Origin: Bacteroidota bacterium | GTDB taxonomy: Bacteria > Bacteroidota > Bacteroidia > Chitinophagales > Chitinophagaceae | Reading direction: 5' to 3' | NCBI GenBank assembly: GCA_018267625.1 | Contig: JAFDYC010000103.1 | Location: 1 to 41,672 of the forward strand | Length of the DNA stretch: 41,672 nt | Shown: positions 1-8,738 of the stretch, one piece after another | Layout: every line of letters begins with the position of its first letter | How positions within the stretch are numbered: position 1 is the first letter of the stretch | Notes under the pieces: generated by a model | Database searches by the model: none | What the model was told of the DNA's origin: nothing | Seen by the model: the letters and a program-made list of their open reading frames with translations, nothing else | Made by a program: the position numbers and the translations under genes

Positions 1-147
1 ATTTACATAGCCAAATTTCTTTTGGTGGAATCATAACAATCGCACACGGAGGGGCTATTGCTGCTATTTGGCTTGCCCGGAGTACATGTTGGTTTCCAGG
101 GAAAGGGAACAGCGAATTACAGCCAACGCAACCAATTTCCACTGCCT

Positions 148-1470
148 TTAGATCATCTGTCTTGCTTTCAGCTCCAGGTATTGATTAATCACATCCACGC
201 TGAGCGATTTTGGAGAAGTTTGAAAGGCGAGTATCCCGTGACGGTGCAGCTCTCTGACGATTTGTTTTTGCTCAAAATCGAAACGGTCAACAATGGTCTT
301 GGTGTAAATGCCTTCCACCGTGTCGGGTTGTGCGAGGTGCATTTCGTGGAGCAGTGTGTTCTGAAACTGGACGACGCAGAGCAGATGCTGGCGGCCCATG
401 CGGTGCAGATATGGAAGCTGTCGTTCCAACGAAATCATCGTTTCAAAATGGGTGAACAGTACAATCAGCGAACGTTGACCAAGTTTGTTTTTCGTGTATT
501 TCCACAAGGCCTCAAAGTCGCTTTCCAAATAGTCCGTCTCCTGGCGATACAGGGTTTCCAGAAGCAATTGCTTTTGGCTGCTGCGCCGTTCTGCAGGCAC
601 CAAATCATTAATCTTTTGAGAAAAAGTCAATAGCCCGGCTTTATCCTGCCGCAGCATCACGACATGCAGGAGGGCCAATGCAGCATTGATGGAATGGTCA
701 AGCAGGCTGAGGCCATCGAAGGGCATTTTCATACTTCGGCCTTTATCCAAAAAGCAATACACCTGTTGCTCCCGAGTGTCGGTATAAACATTCACCATCA
801 GGCTGGCGCTTCGTGCACTGGCGTTCCAGTTGATGGAGCGGATGTCATCCCCGGAAACGTAGCTTTTGATTTTTTCAAACTCCATGCTGTGCCCGAGTCG
901 CCGCAGATTCCTGATGCCTGTAGCCAGATTTTCCGAAGAAGCCATCAATTCATAACGGCGCAGGTGGAGGAAAGAAGGATAGACTTTCAGGCTCATTTCA
1001 TGGCCCAGGCAGAAGCGGCGTTGCACCAGGCCCATCGGAGAGCAGACATACGCCAGCACCCGCCCAAACACATACTCACCACGGCTTTTTGGGCATAGTA
1101 TGTAGCTGAGCTCAGTTGATGAGCGAGGGCCTATTTGAAGGTGGCGATGCCAGTTTCGTTCCTGGAACTGAAACGGCAATTCATCAATCAAGGTCAGGCT
1201 GACGCGGAAACGATAGCCATTGTACAAGGCAATGCGGAGCTTGTTTTCATCACCCAAAGACAAGCGTGGCGCGGAGATTCTTTCGGCTTTAAACAGGTCG
1301 TTCCCCGAAAAGAGCCAGAACACATCCAGCAAGGAAAGCCCCAGAAGCAACAGGCACAGGATATTGACCGGAGCGAGCAACTGGGGAAAGAAAAAGGCCA
1401 GAACATACAAGCCGGCACAAATTCCCATGCTGAGATACCAGCGTTGTGTGAGAAAAAAAGCGGCAATCAT
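148..1470 (-). CDS. DUF58 domain protein (vWA-like), membrane anchored
   Basis: The product is 440 residues. Two hydrophobic segments at about residues 10-55 should anchor it in the inner membrane, with the rest soluble. The DUF58 signature is present near residues 205-220 as YVSGDDIRSINWNASARS. A von Willebrand A-like strand follows (CFLDKGRSM), in which the usual metal-site DxSxS is altered to DKGRS. DUF58 proteins are usually encoded beside MoxR AAA+ ATPases and are thought to act with them in assembling or stress-proofing envelope complexes. No MoxR gene is visible here, though it could lie beyond the left edge. The gene follows the 185-residue gene upstream by 32 bases and is probably cotranscribed with it. 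The family call is firm and the function is inferred. Confidence 0.88.
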   Translation of the reverse strand: MIAAFFLTQRWYLSMGICAGLYVLAFFFPQLLAPVNILCLLLLGLSLLDVFWLFSGNDLFKAERISAPRLSLGDENKLRIALYNGYRFRVSLTLIDELPFQFQERNWHRHLQIGPRSSTELSYILCPKSRGEYVFGRVLAYVCSPMGLVQRRFCLGHEMSLKVYPSFLHLRRYELMASSENLATGIRNLRRLGHSMEFEKIKSYVSGDDIRSINWNASARSASLMVNVYTDTREQQVYCFLDKGRSMKMPFDGLSLLDHSINAALALLHVVMLRQDKAGLLTFSQKINDLVPAERRSSQKQLLLETLYRQETDYLESDFEALWKYTKNKLGQRSLIVLFTHFETMISLERQLPYLHRMGRQHLLCVVQFQNTLLHEMHLAQPDTVEGIYTKTIVDRFDFEQKQIVRELHRHGILAFQTSPKSLSVDVINQYLELKARQMI

Positions 1471-1502
1471 GGTATTGAATCAACCGGAAGCGGAGCCGTA
1501 GA

Positions 1503-2060
1503 TTAATCCTTCGACTGGCCCTTGAACTGATGATGCTGCTCTTTGAACAAAATATTGAAGGTGGTCAGCGTGCCATAGCAAGCAGTGATGTATTGCTGCA
1601 TGTCTAGTTTTTCCGATTCGCTCAGTCCCTTGTGGGCATTCACCTTTTGCTCAATGAGGCGTAGCCGGTCGCGCAGCATAACGATTTTGTGAAAGAAGGT
1701 TTCAATGGGCACTTCTTTGTTTTGCAAGCCGGCATCTTTGGGTTGAAGAATTAGCGTACCTCCTTCCCAGCGGGTGCCCAATGGAACCAATTGAAACTCA
1801 TGCATCCGGCGTTCTAAAACCGTTTCCAGAGCTTCCTCAATATCGGCTATGGAAAGTGTGCCTGGTGCCTGAGTATCTGCTACAGGTTCCGTGATTTTCA
1901 TGCCTGAAAAATCTTTGGCCACATTTCGGGTTCCTTGTTGGCTTTTGAACCATACGGTATAGGTCTCAGAGCTTTGATCCACAATGACGCCCCGCCCGAA
2001 AAGATGATGATTGACTCTGGAGCCAACGCCTACTGTGGCTGGTGTTTCTATCGAATCCAT
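1503..2060 (-). CDS. Conserved hypothetical protein with UvrD-tail (Tudor-like) N-terminal module
   Basis: The protein has 185 residues, no signal peptide and no membrane segment, so it should be cytoplasmic. Residues about 10-55 (VGSRVNHHLFGRGVIVDQ, then a short beta-rich stretch) resemble the small Tudor-like barrel at the C-terminus of UvrD/PcrA helicases, where a GxRVxHxxFGxGxV pattern is typical. That module contacts RNA polymerase in the helicases. Residues about 65-185 are helical, charged and unrecognised. There is no helicase motor, so the module stands alone with a helical partner domain. It lies 32 bases upstream of the DUF58 gene on the same strand. Function is unknown; the resemblance is by eye. 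Confidence 0.75.
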   Translation of the reverse strand: MDSIETPATVGVGSRVNHHLFGRGVIVDQSSETYTVWFKSQQGTRNVAKDFSGMKITEPVADTQAPGTLSIADIEEALETVLERRMHEFQLVPLGTRWEGGTLILQPKDAGLQNKEVPIETFFHKIVMLRDRLRLIEQKVNAHKGLSESEKLDMQQYITACYGTLTTFNILFKEQHHQFKGQSKD

Positions 2061-2141
2061 TTTGGCAAATTAGGGGAAAGCAATGGCATTGATGCCAACC
2101 CGAAAGGATCCTGAAAACGGTTTGATTTTTTTAGAAAAAAA

Positions 2142-3482
2142 TCATTGTTGCACCATCAGATTCCCTGCTTGATACCGGTAGAGGTATAGGTGCTTGTTTT
2201 CGTAATAAAGAGGGGTGTCTGCTGTATGGGCCAGCTTCATATCGAAGCGGGTAAAGGGTGACATGCCCACGTCATTGTAATGGTCGTTGAACACCGTTCC
2301 ATAGCGTTTCAGGAGGTAGGCATACCAAATCATGGTTTCATAACCTCGATAGGCTAATAAACCGGGACGGCTCCCATAATGGGCGTTGTAGGCATCGGAA
2401 AAAGATTTCCCTACCGAGCTGGTAGGGTCATAATAAAAAGCAGTGGGAAAGGTGACTGCAACATTCGGCAACACACCAGGCTCTTCAAATAATTTCATCC
2501 CCTTCCAGGAAGGCATACCATACACTTCAAAATGGTACGTAGGGAATGAGCTGCCTAATTGATCCAGCAACTTGCGGGCATAGTTTGCATCCAGGATGGG
2601 TATCGCGATGTAGTTGGTTGCATTGCTGTCTAAAAAATTACGCAGATTCTCTTTGGGCAATAGAGAATCAACGACTACCCGGGTGCAGGCAAAGGCGCTG
2701 TCGCGGGTTAAATACTGAAAACATTCCCGATCAACGGCTACATTATTTCTCTGAAAGACCAGCAGGTTCGTCGTTGGCTTCGACAAGCGGGCTAAGGCAT
2801 CTTTAACGGCGTCACAATGCGCCCGGAGTGTAGGTTGCAGCAAGTTGAAATAGAGGTTGCGCGTGATGCCACCGTCTATCGGGGAAAAGGTGGACACGAA
2901 ATTGATATGCTTTTTCTTCGCCAGTTCCGCGAGTGCCTTAACCTCCTGTGTATTTATTGCACCTATGATGAGGTCTGCCGAATCCAGCCCGCCGGTATTC
3001 AGCAATACTGAAATGCATTGTTTCGGGTCTGTGATATCGTGGAGGTAGATGTCGAGTTGATACCCCAGACCATTAAGTGTGTCCGCAGCAAGTTGAATTC
3101 CGTGGTAAAAACCGAGGCCCGGCATCACCCGGTCGGGTAAATGGGATTTATATACAGGCTTCCCGTTTTTCACCAAATCATCCAGATACAAAGACACCAG
3201 GACATCAATCCGGTACCGGGCCTTCCGTTGTGTTTTAGCTAATTGAAGCTTCTCTTGTTTCGGCTTTCGCCCTCCGGCAGCTTCCGGCTCTATCCGGGAA
3301 TCGTGGATGCGGTGGTTAGGGGATGCGTGCCGGGCAGGACGCTCCCGGCCACCTTCAAATATTTTCTTGAAAATCTGCGCCTGCCCTTGAAGGGGCATAA
3401 ATAAAATAGCCAAAACGAAAAGCGCCGGAAAATGCCGGGTCGTCACTTGCCGTAGTTTTAGGAATATGGCTTTCATACGCAT
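2142..3482 (-). CDS. Periplasmic binding-fold (PBP1 / Leu-Ile-Val-type) protein, secreted
   Basis: From the ATG at 3482 the product is 446 residues. A GTG at 3521 would add 13 residues ahead of what looks like a normal signal peptide (basic MRMKAIFLKLRQ, hydrophobic core near FPALFVLAILFM, AQA-type cleavage), so the ATG is preferred. A basic linker at about residues 45-90 precedes a domain with type I periplasmic-binding features: a receptor-like opening (GLGFYHGIQLAADTLNGLG), LIIGAINTQEVKALAELA, and VSTFSP. Such proteins bind small ligands in the periplasm. Neighbouring genes encode no permease or ATPase, so it may be an orphan sensor or envelope factor instead of a transporter subunit. The ligand is unknown. 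Confidence 0.72.
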   Translation of the reverse strand: MRMKAIFLKLRQVTTRHFPALFVLAILFMPLQGQAQIFKKIFEGGRERPARHASPNHRIHDSRIEPEAAGGRKPKQEKLQLAKTQRKARYRIDVLVSLYLDDLVKNGKPVYKSHLPDRVMPGLGFYHGIQLAADTLNGLGYQLDIYLHDITDPKQCISVLLNTGGLDSADLIIGAINTQEVKALAELAKKKHINFVSTFSPIDGGITRNLYFNLLQPTLRAHCDAVKDALARLSKPTTNLLVFQRNNVAVDRECFQYLTRDSAFACTRVVVDSLLPKENLRNFLDSNATNYIAIPILDANYARKLLDQLGSSFPTYHFEVYGMPSWKGMKLFEEPGVLPNVAVTFPTAFYYDPTSSVGKSFSDAYNAHYGSRPGLLAYRGYETMIWYAYLLKRYGTVFNDHYNDVGMSPFTRFDMKLAHTADTPLYYENKHLYLYRYQAGNLMVQQ

Positions 3483-3533
3483 CCGTTCAAAGGCTAAGAA
3501 AAAAATCTTTGGCACTGGCACCTGCCTATTTTG

Positions 3534-3555
3534 CGAAGCATGAAGACCTGCTTCG
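3534..3555 (-). terminator. Possible terminator hairpin downstream of guaA
   Basis: Perfect 7-bp arms (CGAAGCA / TGCTTCG) flank an 8-base loop, 22 bases past the guaA stop. There is only a weak T-rich tail on the minus strand (CAAAATAG), so it could be a stabilising hairpin instead. It also lies in the leader of the downstream binding-protein gene. Confidence 0.35.
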
Positions 3556-3576
3556 TGGCTTCAGCTCGTCCCGGTA

Positions 3577-5118
3577 TTATTCCCATTCAATGGTAGCCGG
3601 CGGCTTCGAAGAAATATCAAAAACCACACGGTTGATCCCCCGTACCTGATTGATAATATCGTTTGAAATCCGTGCGAGCAAATCATAAGGAAGGTGAGCC
3701 CAGTCGGCTGTCATACCATCCACCGAAGTGACGGCACGCAAAGCCAGCGTGTATTCATAAGTGCGTTCATCACCCATCACACCGACGCTTTGTACCGGCA
3801 ATAAGATGGCGCCTGCTTGCCACACCTGGCCATAGTATCCGCTGTCATGCAGGTGCCGGATGTATATCGCATCTGCCTCCTGAAGCAATTTGGCTTTTTC
3901 CTCAGAAACGGCACCTAAGATGCGAATCCCCAGGCCTGGGCCGGGAAAAGGATGGCGGGAAAGGAAAAGTTCATCAATGCCTAATTCGCGGCCAATGCGA
4001 CGCACTTCATCTTTAAACAAAAAACGCAATGGCTCAACGAGCTGCATGTGCATCTTTTCGGGCAATCCACCTACGTTGTGGTGGCTTTTTATGGTCACAG
4101 AGGGGCCGTGTACCGAAAGTGATTCGATGACATCGGGGTAAATAGTGCCTTGCCCCAGAAAAGAAACGCCTTTGATATGGGTTGCTTCTTCCTGAAAAAT
4201 GTCAATGAATAAGCCGCCAATGATTTTACGTTTTTTTTCAGGGTCGCTGACGTCAGCCAGGGCTGAGTAAAATCGTTGCCGGGCATTCACACCTTTTGTG
4301 TTTAGGCCCAGGTGATGGTATCCTTCCAGCACTTGCTCAAATTCTCCTTTGCGCAGCAAACCATTGTCCACAAAAATGCAAGACAAGCGCTCGCCAATAG
4401 CCCGGTGAATAAGGGTAGCCGCAACGGTAGAATCCACACCACCACTAAGGGCCATCACCACTTTCCCGGAAGTGCCCACCTGTTCCTGAATACGCTTTAC
4501 GGTGTCTTCTACAAAAGCTGAAGGAGTCCAGTCAGAGCGGCAACCGCAGATGTCCACGATGAAATTTTTCAAAATCTGGCGTCCATCGGTGCTGTGGGTC
4601 ACTTCGGGGTGAAACTGAATACCGAAGACGGGATGCGGGGCAAAATCCGGTGCCGCTTTAAAGGCAGCCACCGGGATGCTTTCTGTTCCGGCAATCAATT
4701 CAAATCCATTCGGCAAGGCCTGGATACTATCACTATGGCTCATCCAAACCTGAGAGCCTGCCTCAATCGTTGCCATCAGGGGCGAACTGCTGTGTATGCT
4801 TAAATGCGCCCGGCCATACTCACGGTGAGCGGAAGGTCGGACCTCAGCGCCAGACTGGCTGGCAATGAGCTGCGCACCGTAACAGACACCCAGTACGGGC
4901 AGATGCTGAGCCAGAGCAGCCACATCAGGCTTTGGGGCATGAGCATCATTGACCGAAAAGGGAGAGCCGGAAAGGATAATGCCTTTCAGGTCCGGAGAAT
5001 ACGTTACCGGCTTGGTGCAAGGCTGAATTTCACAATAGACCTGCAACTCCCGGATAGCACGGGCAATGAGCTGCGTGTACTGAGAGCCGAAGTCAAGAAT
5101 AAGAATCTTGTTGTGCAT
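3577..5118 (-). CDS. guaA: GMP synthase (glutamine-hydrolysing)
   Basis: GuaA converts XMP, glutamine and ATP to GMP, the last step of guanine nucleotide synthesis in the cytoplasm. The 513-residue length is normal for the two-domain bacterial enzyme. The N-terminal class I amidotransferase has its triad: Cys79 in GVCYGAQ, and His170 and Glu172 in QFHPEV. The ATP-pyrophosphatase P-loop SGGVDS is at 225-230. The C-terminal dimerisation domain ends in the standard KPPATIEWE. The start [20 protein letters not shown] is canonical. DUF3467 lies 88 bases upstream on the same strand. The GTP branch here sits a few kb from rel/spoT, which consumes GTP/GDP, but there is no sign of coregulation. Confidence 0.98.
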   Translation of the reverse strand: MHNKILILDFGSQYTQLIARAIRELQVYCEIQPCTKPVTYSPDLKGIILSGSPFSVNDAHAPKPDVAALAQHLPVLGVCYGAQLIASQSGAEVRPSAHREYGRAHLSIHSSSPLMATIEAGSQVWMSHSDSIQALPNGFELIAGTESIPVAAFKAAPDFAPHPVFGIQFHPEVTHSTDGRQILKNFIVDICGCRSDWTPSAFVEDTVKRIQEQVGTSGKVVMALSGGVDSTVAATLIHRAIGERLSCIFVDNGLLRKGEFEQVLEGYHHLGLNTKGVNARQRFYSALADVSDPEKKRKIIGGLFIDIFQEEATHIKGVSFLGQGTIYPDVIESLSVHGPSVTIKSHHNVGGLPEKMHMQLVEPLRFLFKDEVRRIGRELGIDELFLSRHPFPGPGLGIRILGAVSEEKAKLLQEADAIYIRHLHDSGYYGQVWQAGAILLPVQSVGVMGDERTYEYTLALRAVTSVDGMTADWAHLPYDLLARISNDIINQVRGINRVVFDISSKPPATIEWE

Positions 5119-5206
5119 GAAAATATCAATGAGAGAAGCAGTAGAAAGCAGAAATACCGGAAGCAGGGCATGAACCTACCGGCACGGGCGAATCAAGATT
5201 CCGGAA

Positions 5207-5521
5207 TCAGGCCTGAGCTGTTGGGCCACCGAAGTTGAACGGCAGGGCTACCGTCTCCTGGTCTTTGATTACTCCATGGGCCGTTTCGAAGCGCTTTACG
5301 TTATCTATTAATGCACGCATCAGGCGCTTGGCATGTTGGGGCGTCATGATGATGCGGCTCTTCACTTTGGCTTTGGGCACGTTGGGCATCACGTTCACAA
5401 AGTCGAGCACAAATTCTGCGAAGGAATGGGTGATGACGGCGAGATTGGCATATTCGCCATCGGCCATTTCTTCACTCAGTTCTATATTAAGCTGCTGCTC
5501 GGGAGGCGTTTGGTTTTCCAT
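5207..5521 (-). CDS. DUF3467 family protein
   Basis: This small acidic cytoplasmic protein has 104 residues and the DUF3467 pattern: an N-terminal ELSEEMADGEYANLAVITHS, then EFVLDFVNVMP, and a basic KVKSRIIMTPQHAKRL segment leading to a helix. The family is widespread in Bacteroidota and has no established biochemical role. The gene diverges from gldD and has a near-consensus -7 element about 24 bases upstream. It precedes guaA with an 88-base gap, so cotranscription is possible. Family membership is recognised; function is not. Confidence 0.88.
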   Translation of the reverse strand: MENQTPPEQQLNIELSEEMADGEYANLAVITHSFAEFVLDFVNVMPNVPKAKVKSRIIMTPQHAKRLMRALIDNVKRFETAHGVIKDQETVALPFNFGGPTAQA

Positions 5522-5544
5522 CTTATTTTTTGATTTTAAGGCCG

Positions 5545-5552
5545 CGAAAATA
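5545..5552 (-). promoter_or_regulatory. -7 element (TATTTTCG) for DUF3467 gene
   Basis: On the minus strand this reads TATTTTCG, one mismatch from the Bacteroidota -7 consensus TAnnTTTG, 23 bases before the DUF3467 start codon. No good TTG -33 element is seen. Confidence 0.4.
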
Positions 5553-5599
5553 CGACCGCTTTGCTAGCTGCCCGGGCCGCCCAGAAGGGTATTCAGCAG

Positions 5600-5607
5600 T
5601 ATTTTTG
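5600..5607 (+). promoter_or_regulatory. -7 element (TATTTTTG) for gldD
   Basis: An exact match to TAnnTTTG, 33 bases before the proposed TTG start at 5641. It lies inside the longer open frame that begins at 5530 and so argues against that longer start. No -33 TTG is found at the usual spacing. Confidence 0.5.
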
Positions 5608-5640
5608 CAACCTTTAGCCTGTTGGCTTTTCTTTTCTGTG

Positions 5641-6264
5641 TTGAAAAAATTTCTCTGTTCTTTCTGCCCGTTTTCGCTTGTAGTGTCCAGTATTGCCTTT
5701 CTGGGACTTCTATCCCTCAATGCCTGCAAGCCGGAGCGCTACACCCCTCGTCCACGCGGTTATTCCCGGATGGACACACCGCAACATGCCTATCAATTGT
5801 TTGATACGACCGGCTTTCCCTATGCCTTTGAGTATCCCACCTATGGCCATATTGTCCGGGACACCGGCACGAATGGGATGAAGCCCGACAACCCCTATTG
5901 GATTAATATCGAATTTCCGGAATGGGGCGGAACCATTTACCTCTCTTACAAGACCATTGATGCCCGACATCCCCTGGAAAAATTGCTGGATGATACGCAT
6001 GAAATGACCGCCTGGCACACTAAGGTTGCCGACTATATCAATTCCCCTTATTTCCGGAATCCGCATGGGGTGAGTGGGATATTCTTCAGCGTGGGCGGCA
6101 ATGCAGCTTCTGCATATCAGTTTATCGCTACTGACTCCAGCAAGAATTTCCTGCGCGGGGCACTCTATTTCAACGTGACCCCTAATGCCGATTCCATGAA
6201 ACCCCTGACGGATTTTTTCAAACGCGATATGGAGCGCCTCATCCACACACTGCGTTGGAAATAA
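5641..6264 (+). CDS. gldD: Gliding motility lipoprotein GldD
   Basis: GldD is an inner-membrane lipoprotein needed for Bacteroidota gliding and the type IX secretion machinery. The TTG at 5641 gives 207 residues beginning with a proper lipoprotein signal: basic KK, hydrophobic core, and lipobox LNAC with Cys29. The 37 codons upstream in this frame have no ATG and contain the -7 element, so they were left out. The mature part shows GldD hallmarks: YTPRPRGYSR just after the lipobox, FPYAFEYPTYG, PYWINIEFPEWGGTIYLSY, and SVGGNAAS followed by FLRGALYFN. A tRNA gene follows. No other gld genes are in the window, so gliding itself cannot be inferred. Confidence 0.93.
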   Translation: MKKFLCSFCPFSLVVSSIAFLGLLSLNACKPERYTPRPRGYSRMDTPQHAYQLFDTTGFPYAFEYPTYGHIVRDTGTNGMKPDNPYWINIEFPEWGGTIYLSYKTIDARHPLEKLLDDTHEMTAWHTKVADYINSPYFRNPHGVSGIFFSVGGNAASAYQFIATDSSKNFLRGALYFNVTPNADSMKPLTDFFKRDMERLIHTLRWK

Positions 6265-6324
6265 TCAGCAATCGTTTTTTTCGACCTGAAGTCCGAAATT
6301 CGCCGGCCCCATTTCAACTCTTCC

Positions 6325-6396
6325 GGCCTCGTAGTTCAATGGATAGAATAGAAGTTTCCTAAACTTTAGATACAGGTTCGATCCCTGTCGAGGCTA
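6325..6396 (+). tRNA. tRNA-Arg, anticodon CCU
   Basis: A full cloverleaf can be drawn. The acceptor is GGCCTCG/CGAGGCT (first pair G-U), the D stem GTTC/GAAT, the anticodon stem GAAGT/ACTTT with loop TTCCTAA (anticodon CCT), and the T stem ACAGG/CCTGT around TTCGATC. The discriminator is A. The 3' CCA is not encoded (CGA follows). It reads AGG codons. A strong terminator starts 8 bases downstream. Confidence 0.95.
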
Positions 6397-6403
6397 CGAA
6401 TGG

Positions 6404-6433
6404 CTGTCTCAGGTTTCTGAGGCAGTTTTTTTT
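6404..6433 (+). terminator. Rho-independent terminator after tRNA-Arg
   Basis: Nine-pair stem CTGTCTCAG/CTGAGGCAG (one G-U) with a 4-base loop, followed by eight Ts. It belongs to the recurring CTGTC-type hairpin set seen elsewhere in the window. Confidence 0.85.
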
Positions 6434-6561
6434 AGCAGGAATTTGCTATTCGGCAGTGCCCAATAAATGTTACAGAGGAAGCATCATAGCAGCATCAGCC
6501 CTTAGAATTTCCTGGACAAACCTTCTGTTTGTTTTTAAGAAAATTTGAAAAGGGGCTCGGC

Positions 6562-6569
6562 TACCTTTG
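6562..6569 (+). promoter_or_regulatory. -7 element (TACCTTTG) for the transpeptidase gene
   Basis: Matches TAnnTTTG 22 bases before the ATG at 6592. A TTTG lies upstream at 6544-6547, but the spacing of about 14 is shorter than usual. Confidence 0.45.
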
Positions 6570-6591
6570 TCACTTTCAGCCCCCAACCACG

Positions 6592-7356
6592 ATGTTTCGA
6601 TTTTTGTTCCGGATGTTCGTCCTTGTTCTTTTCATGGGTGCGACAACCGCGCGAGCTCAGGATGAATCAAGCACCTTTCGCAATTTCCAGTTTTCCTTCA
6701 GCCGCGTGTCTCAATCCTGGGCTCGCTATAACGACACACTGAAAAAAGCCTTTGAAGCCAAGCACCTCGACTACCCTTCCCGGCATATTTATTTGCGTTT
6801 TTTCAAGGCAACGAATGAATGCGAATTGTGGGCGAGCAACGATGACACCAGCGAATATGTGCTGGTAAAAAACTACCGGGTTTGCGCCTTGTCCGGCAGC
6901 TTAGGCCCTAAGCGTTGGGAAGGCGATCGGATGGTTCCGGAAGGTTTCTATTTCATTGATGACTACAACCCCAAAAGCGATTTTTACCTCTCGCTGCTCC
7001 TGAGCTACCCCAACTATGCCGACCAGGTTCATGGCAATAAGACCAAGCCCGGTGGTGATATATACATTCATGGAGGCTGCGTGACGGTGGGTTGCCTGCC
7101 CATGACCGACCCCGTCATCATGGAGCTATACACCCTTTGCCTGAATGCTCGTCTTGCCGGCGAGACTTATGTCCCCGTGCATATCTACCCCATCCGTTTC
7201 GACCGGAAAGGCCTGGATTTTTTAGGAACCCAATATGCCAGCGATACGATCAAACAACGGTTCTGGGTAAACCTAAAAGGTGAATACGATTATTTTGAAA
7301 GGCACCATCGCCTGCTGCCGGTGATGTATAGCCCGGACGGTCGCTACGTTTTCTAA
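6592..7356 (+). CDS. YafK-type murein L,D-transpeptidase family protein, exported
   Basis: From the ATG at 6592 the product is 254 residues with a clear signal peptide (FRFLFRMFVLVLFMGATTARAQ). An upstream in-frame start at 6529 would place the -7 element inside the gene and bury the signal, so it was rejected. The YkuD-fold catalytic stretch is visible: His160 in IHGGC and Cys168 in VGCLPM, matching the HGxxxxxGC arrangement of YafK/LdtF proteins, plus the earlier RMVPEGFYFIDDYNP. Classical L,D-transpeptidases exchange 4-3 for 3-3 crosslinks, but the E. coli YafK branch has been linked to releasing Braun lipoprotein from peptidoglycan. The substrate here is therefore open. It converges on pgk with 5 bases between stops. 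Confidence 0.88.
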   Translation: MFRFLFRMFVLVLFMGATTARAQDESSTFRNFQFSFSRVSQSWARYNDTLKKAFEAKHLDYPSRHIYLRFFKATNECELWASNDDTSEYVLVKNYRVCALSGSLGPKRWEGDRMVPEGFYFIDDYNPKSDFYLSLLLSYPNYADQVHGNKTKPGGDIYIHGGCVTVGCLPMTDPVIMELYTLCLNARLAGETYVPVHIYPIRFDRKGLDFLGTQYASDTIKQRFWVNLKGEYDYFERHHRLLPVMYSPDGRYVF

Positions 7357-7361
7357 GTCGT

Positions 7362-8573
7362 TCAGCCTTCTATGGCAGCTACACCAGGCAGTTTCTTTCC
7401 TTCAAAAAGTTCCAGTAGTGCGCCGCCGCCCGTGCTGACATAGCTTACACTATTGGCGTAACCAAACTTATTGACCGCAGCCACGCTGTCGCCGCCGCCT
7501 ACCAGCGAAAAAGCTCCTTCCGCAGTAGCATCAGCCACTGCGTCTGCTATGCAACGGGTGCCGTGTTGAAATTTCTCCATTTCGAACACGCCCATAGGCC
7601 CATTCCACAAAATGGTCTTGCTCTCGCGAATCACTTTGCTGAACATTTCACAAGCCATACTGCCCACGTCCAAGCCCATCCAGCCCTCTGGGATGTCATG
7701 GTTTTGGGCAGAAGAGGTGAGCGCATCAGGAGCAAACTTGTCGGCAATAATGGAATCGGCAGGCAGATGCAGGTTGCAGGCTTTTTCTTTTGCTTTTTGC
7801 ATCAGGTTGCGTGCAGTGTCTAAGCGGTCATCTTCACACAGGGAATTGCCGATACTACAGCCTTGTGCTTTCCAAAACGTATATGCCATTCCCCCCCCGA
7901 TAATGATGTCCGTAGCCTTGTCTAATAGGTTTTCAATGATGAGGATCTTATCGCTCACCTTGGCCCCGCCTATGATGGCGGTAAAAGGCCTTGCCGGGTT
8001 CTCCATGATTTGCCGGGCCGCCTGAAGTTCTGCTTCCATGAGCAAGCCAAACATTTTTCGGGCGGGTGCAAAAAAATCGGCGATAATGGCTGTAGAAGCA
8101 TGTGCCCGATGGGCGGTGCCAAAGGCATCATTCACATACACGTCGGCCAGGCGGGACAGGCGCTGAGCAAAATCCGGGTCTCCTTTTTCTTCTTCCTGAT
8201 AATAGCGCAGGTTTTCGAGCAGTAATACTTCACCGGGCTTTAGTGTCTGTGCTTGATTCAAAGCGGTTCTGCTGCCGGCATCTTCCGCAAACTGCACCGG
8301 ACGATTCAGCAATTCTGAGAGCCTTTCTGCCACGGGCTTCAAGCTAAAATCGGCAAGGGTAAGTTCCGGCTTCTTGGCAATCTCTTTATGCGGTCGCCCC
8401 AGATGGCTCATCAGCACCAGGCAACCGCCATCGTCTAGTATTTTTTGAATCGTTGGTAAAGCCGCGCGGATACGGGTGTCATCGCTGATTACACCCTTTT
8501 TTATGGGCACATTGAAATCTACACGCACCACAGCACGCTGGCCGGAGAAGGAGTAATCGGAAAAGAGGCTCAT
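7362..8573 (-). CDS. pgk: Phosphoglycerate kinase
   Basis: PGK makes ATP and 3-phosphoglycerate from 1,3-bisphosphoglycerate in glycolysis. From the ATG at 8573 the enzyme is 403 residues, the usual size. A TTG at 8594 would add seven residues. Signatures include RVDFNVP near the N-terminus, [42 protein letters not shown], and the C-terminal nucleotide site [13 protein letters not shown]. It appears monocistronic, ending against the transpeptidase gene and preceded by a 165-base gap to rel. Confidence 0.98.
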   Translation of the reverse strand: MSLFSDYSFSGQRAVVRVDFNVPIKKGVISDDTRIRAALPTIQKILDDGGCLVLMSHLGRPHKEIAKKPELTLADFSLKPVAERLSELLNRPVQFAEDAGSRTALNQAQTLKPGEVLLLENLRYYQEEEKGDPDFAQRLSRLADVYVNDAFGTAHRAHASTAIIADFFAPARKMFGLLMEAELQAARQIMENPARPFTAIIGGAKVSDKILIIENLLDKATDIIIGGGMAYTFWKAQGCSIGNSLCEDDRLDTARNLMQKAKEKACNLHLPADSIIADKFAPDALTSSAQNHDIPEGWMGLDVGSMACEMFSKVIRESKTILWNGPMGVFEMEKFQHGTRCIADAVADATAEGAFSLVGGGDSVAAVNKFGYANSVSYVSTGGGALLELFEGKKLPGVAAIEG

Positions 8574-8654
8574 TGAGGATGATTTTTTTAGCAAATGAGC
8601 CGGAAGTGTAACCTAATTCAGGAAGACAAAACCGGACAAAAATGGATTGGGCCG

Positions 8655-8662
8655 CAAAAATA
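8655..8662 (-). promoter_or_regulatory. -7 element (TATTTTTG) for pgk
   Basis: Reads TATTTTTG on the minus strand, a TAnnTTTG match about 80 bases upstream of the pgk ATG. No TTG is seen at -33, so the call is tentative. Confidence 0.35.
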
Positions 8663-8738
8663 TTGCCCACTTGCTTGCCCCGGGCCTGAGCTTGGAAAAC
8701 TTAATCAGAGAAGCAGTGATTGACTTTTTGCAAACGAC

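Noticed and set aside
1..34. Short minus-strand open frame from an ATG at 34 running off the left edge
   Set aside because: Eleven codons only, no family can be read; might be the start of a downstream gene but cannot be supported.
58..633. Plus-strand open frame of 191 codons
   Set aside because: Lies antisense within the DUF58 gene; no family character and GC bias of a shadow frame.
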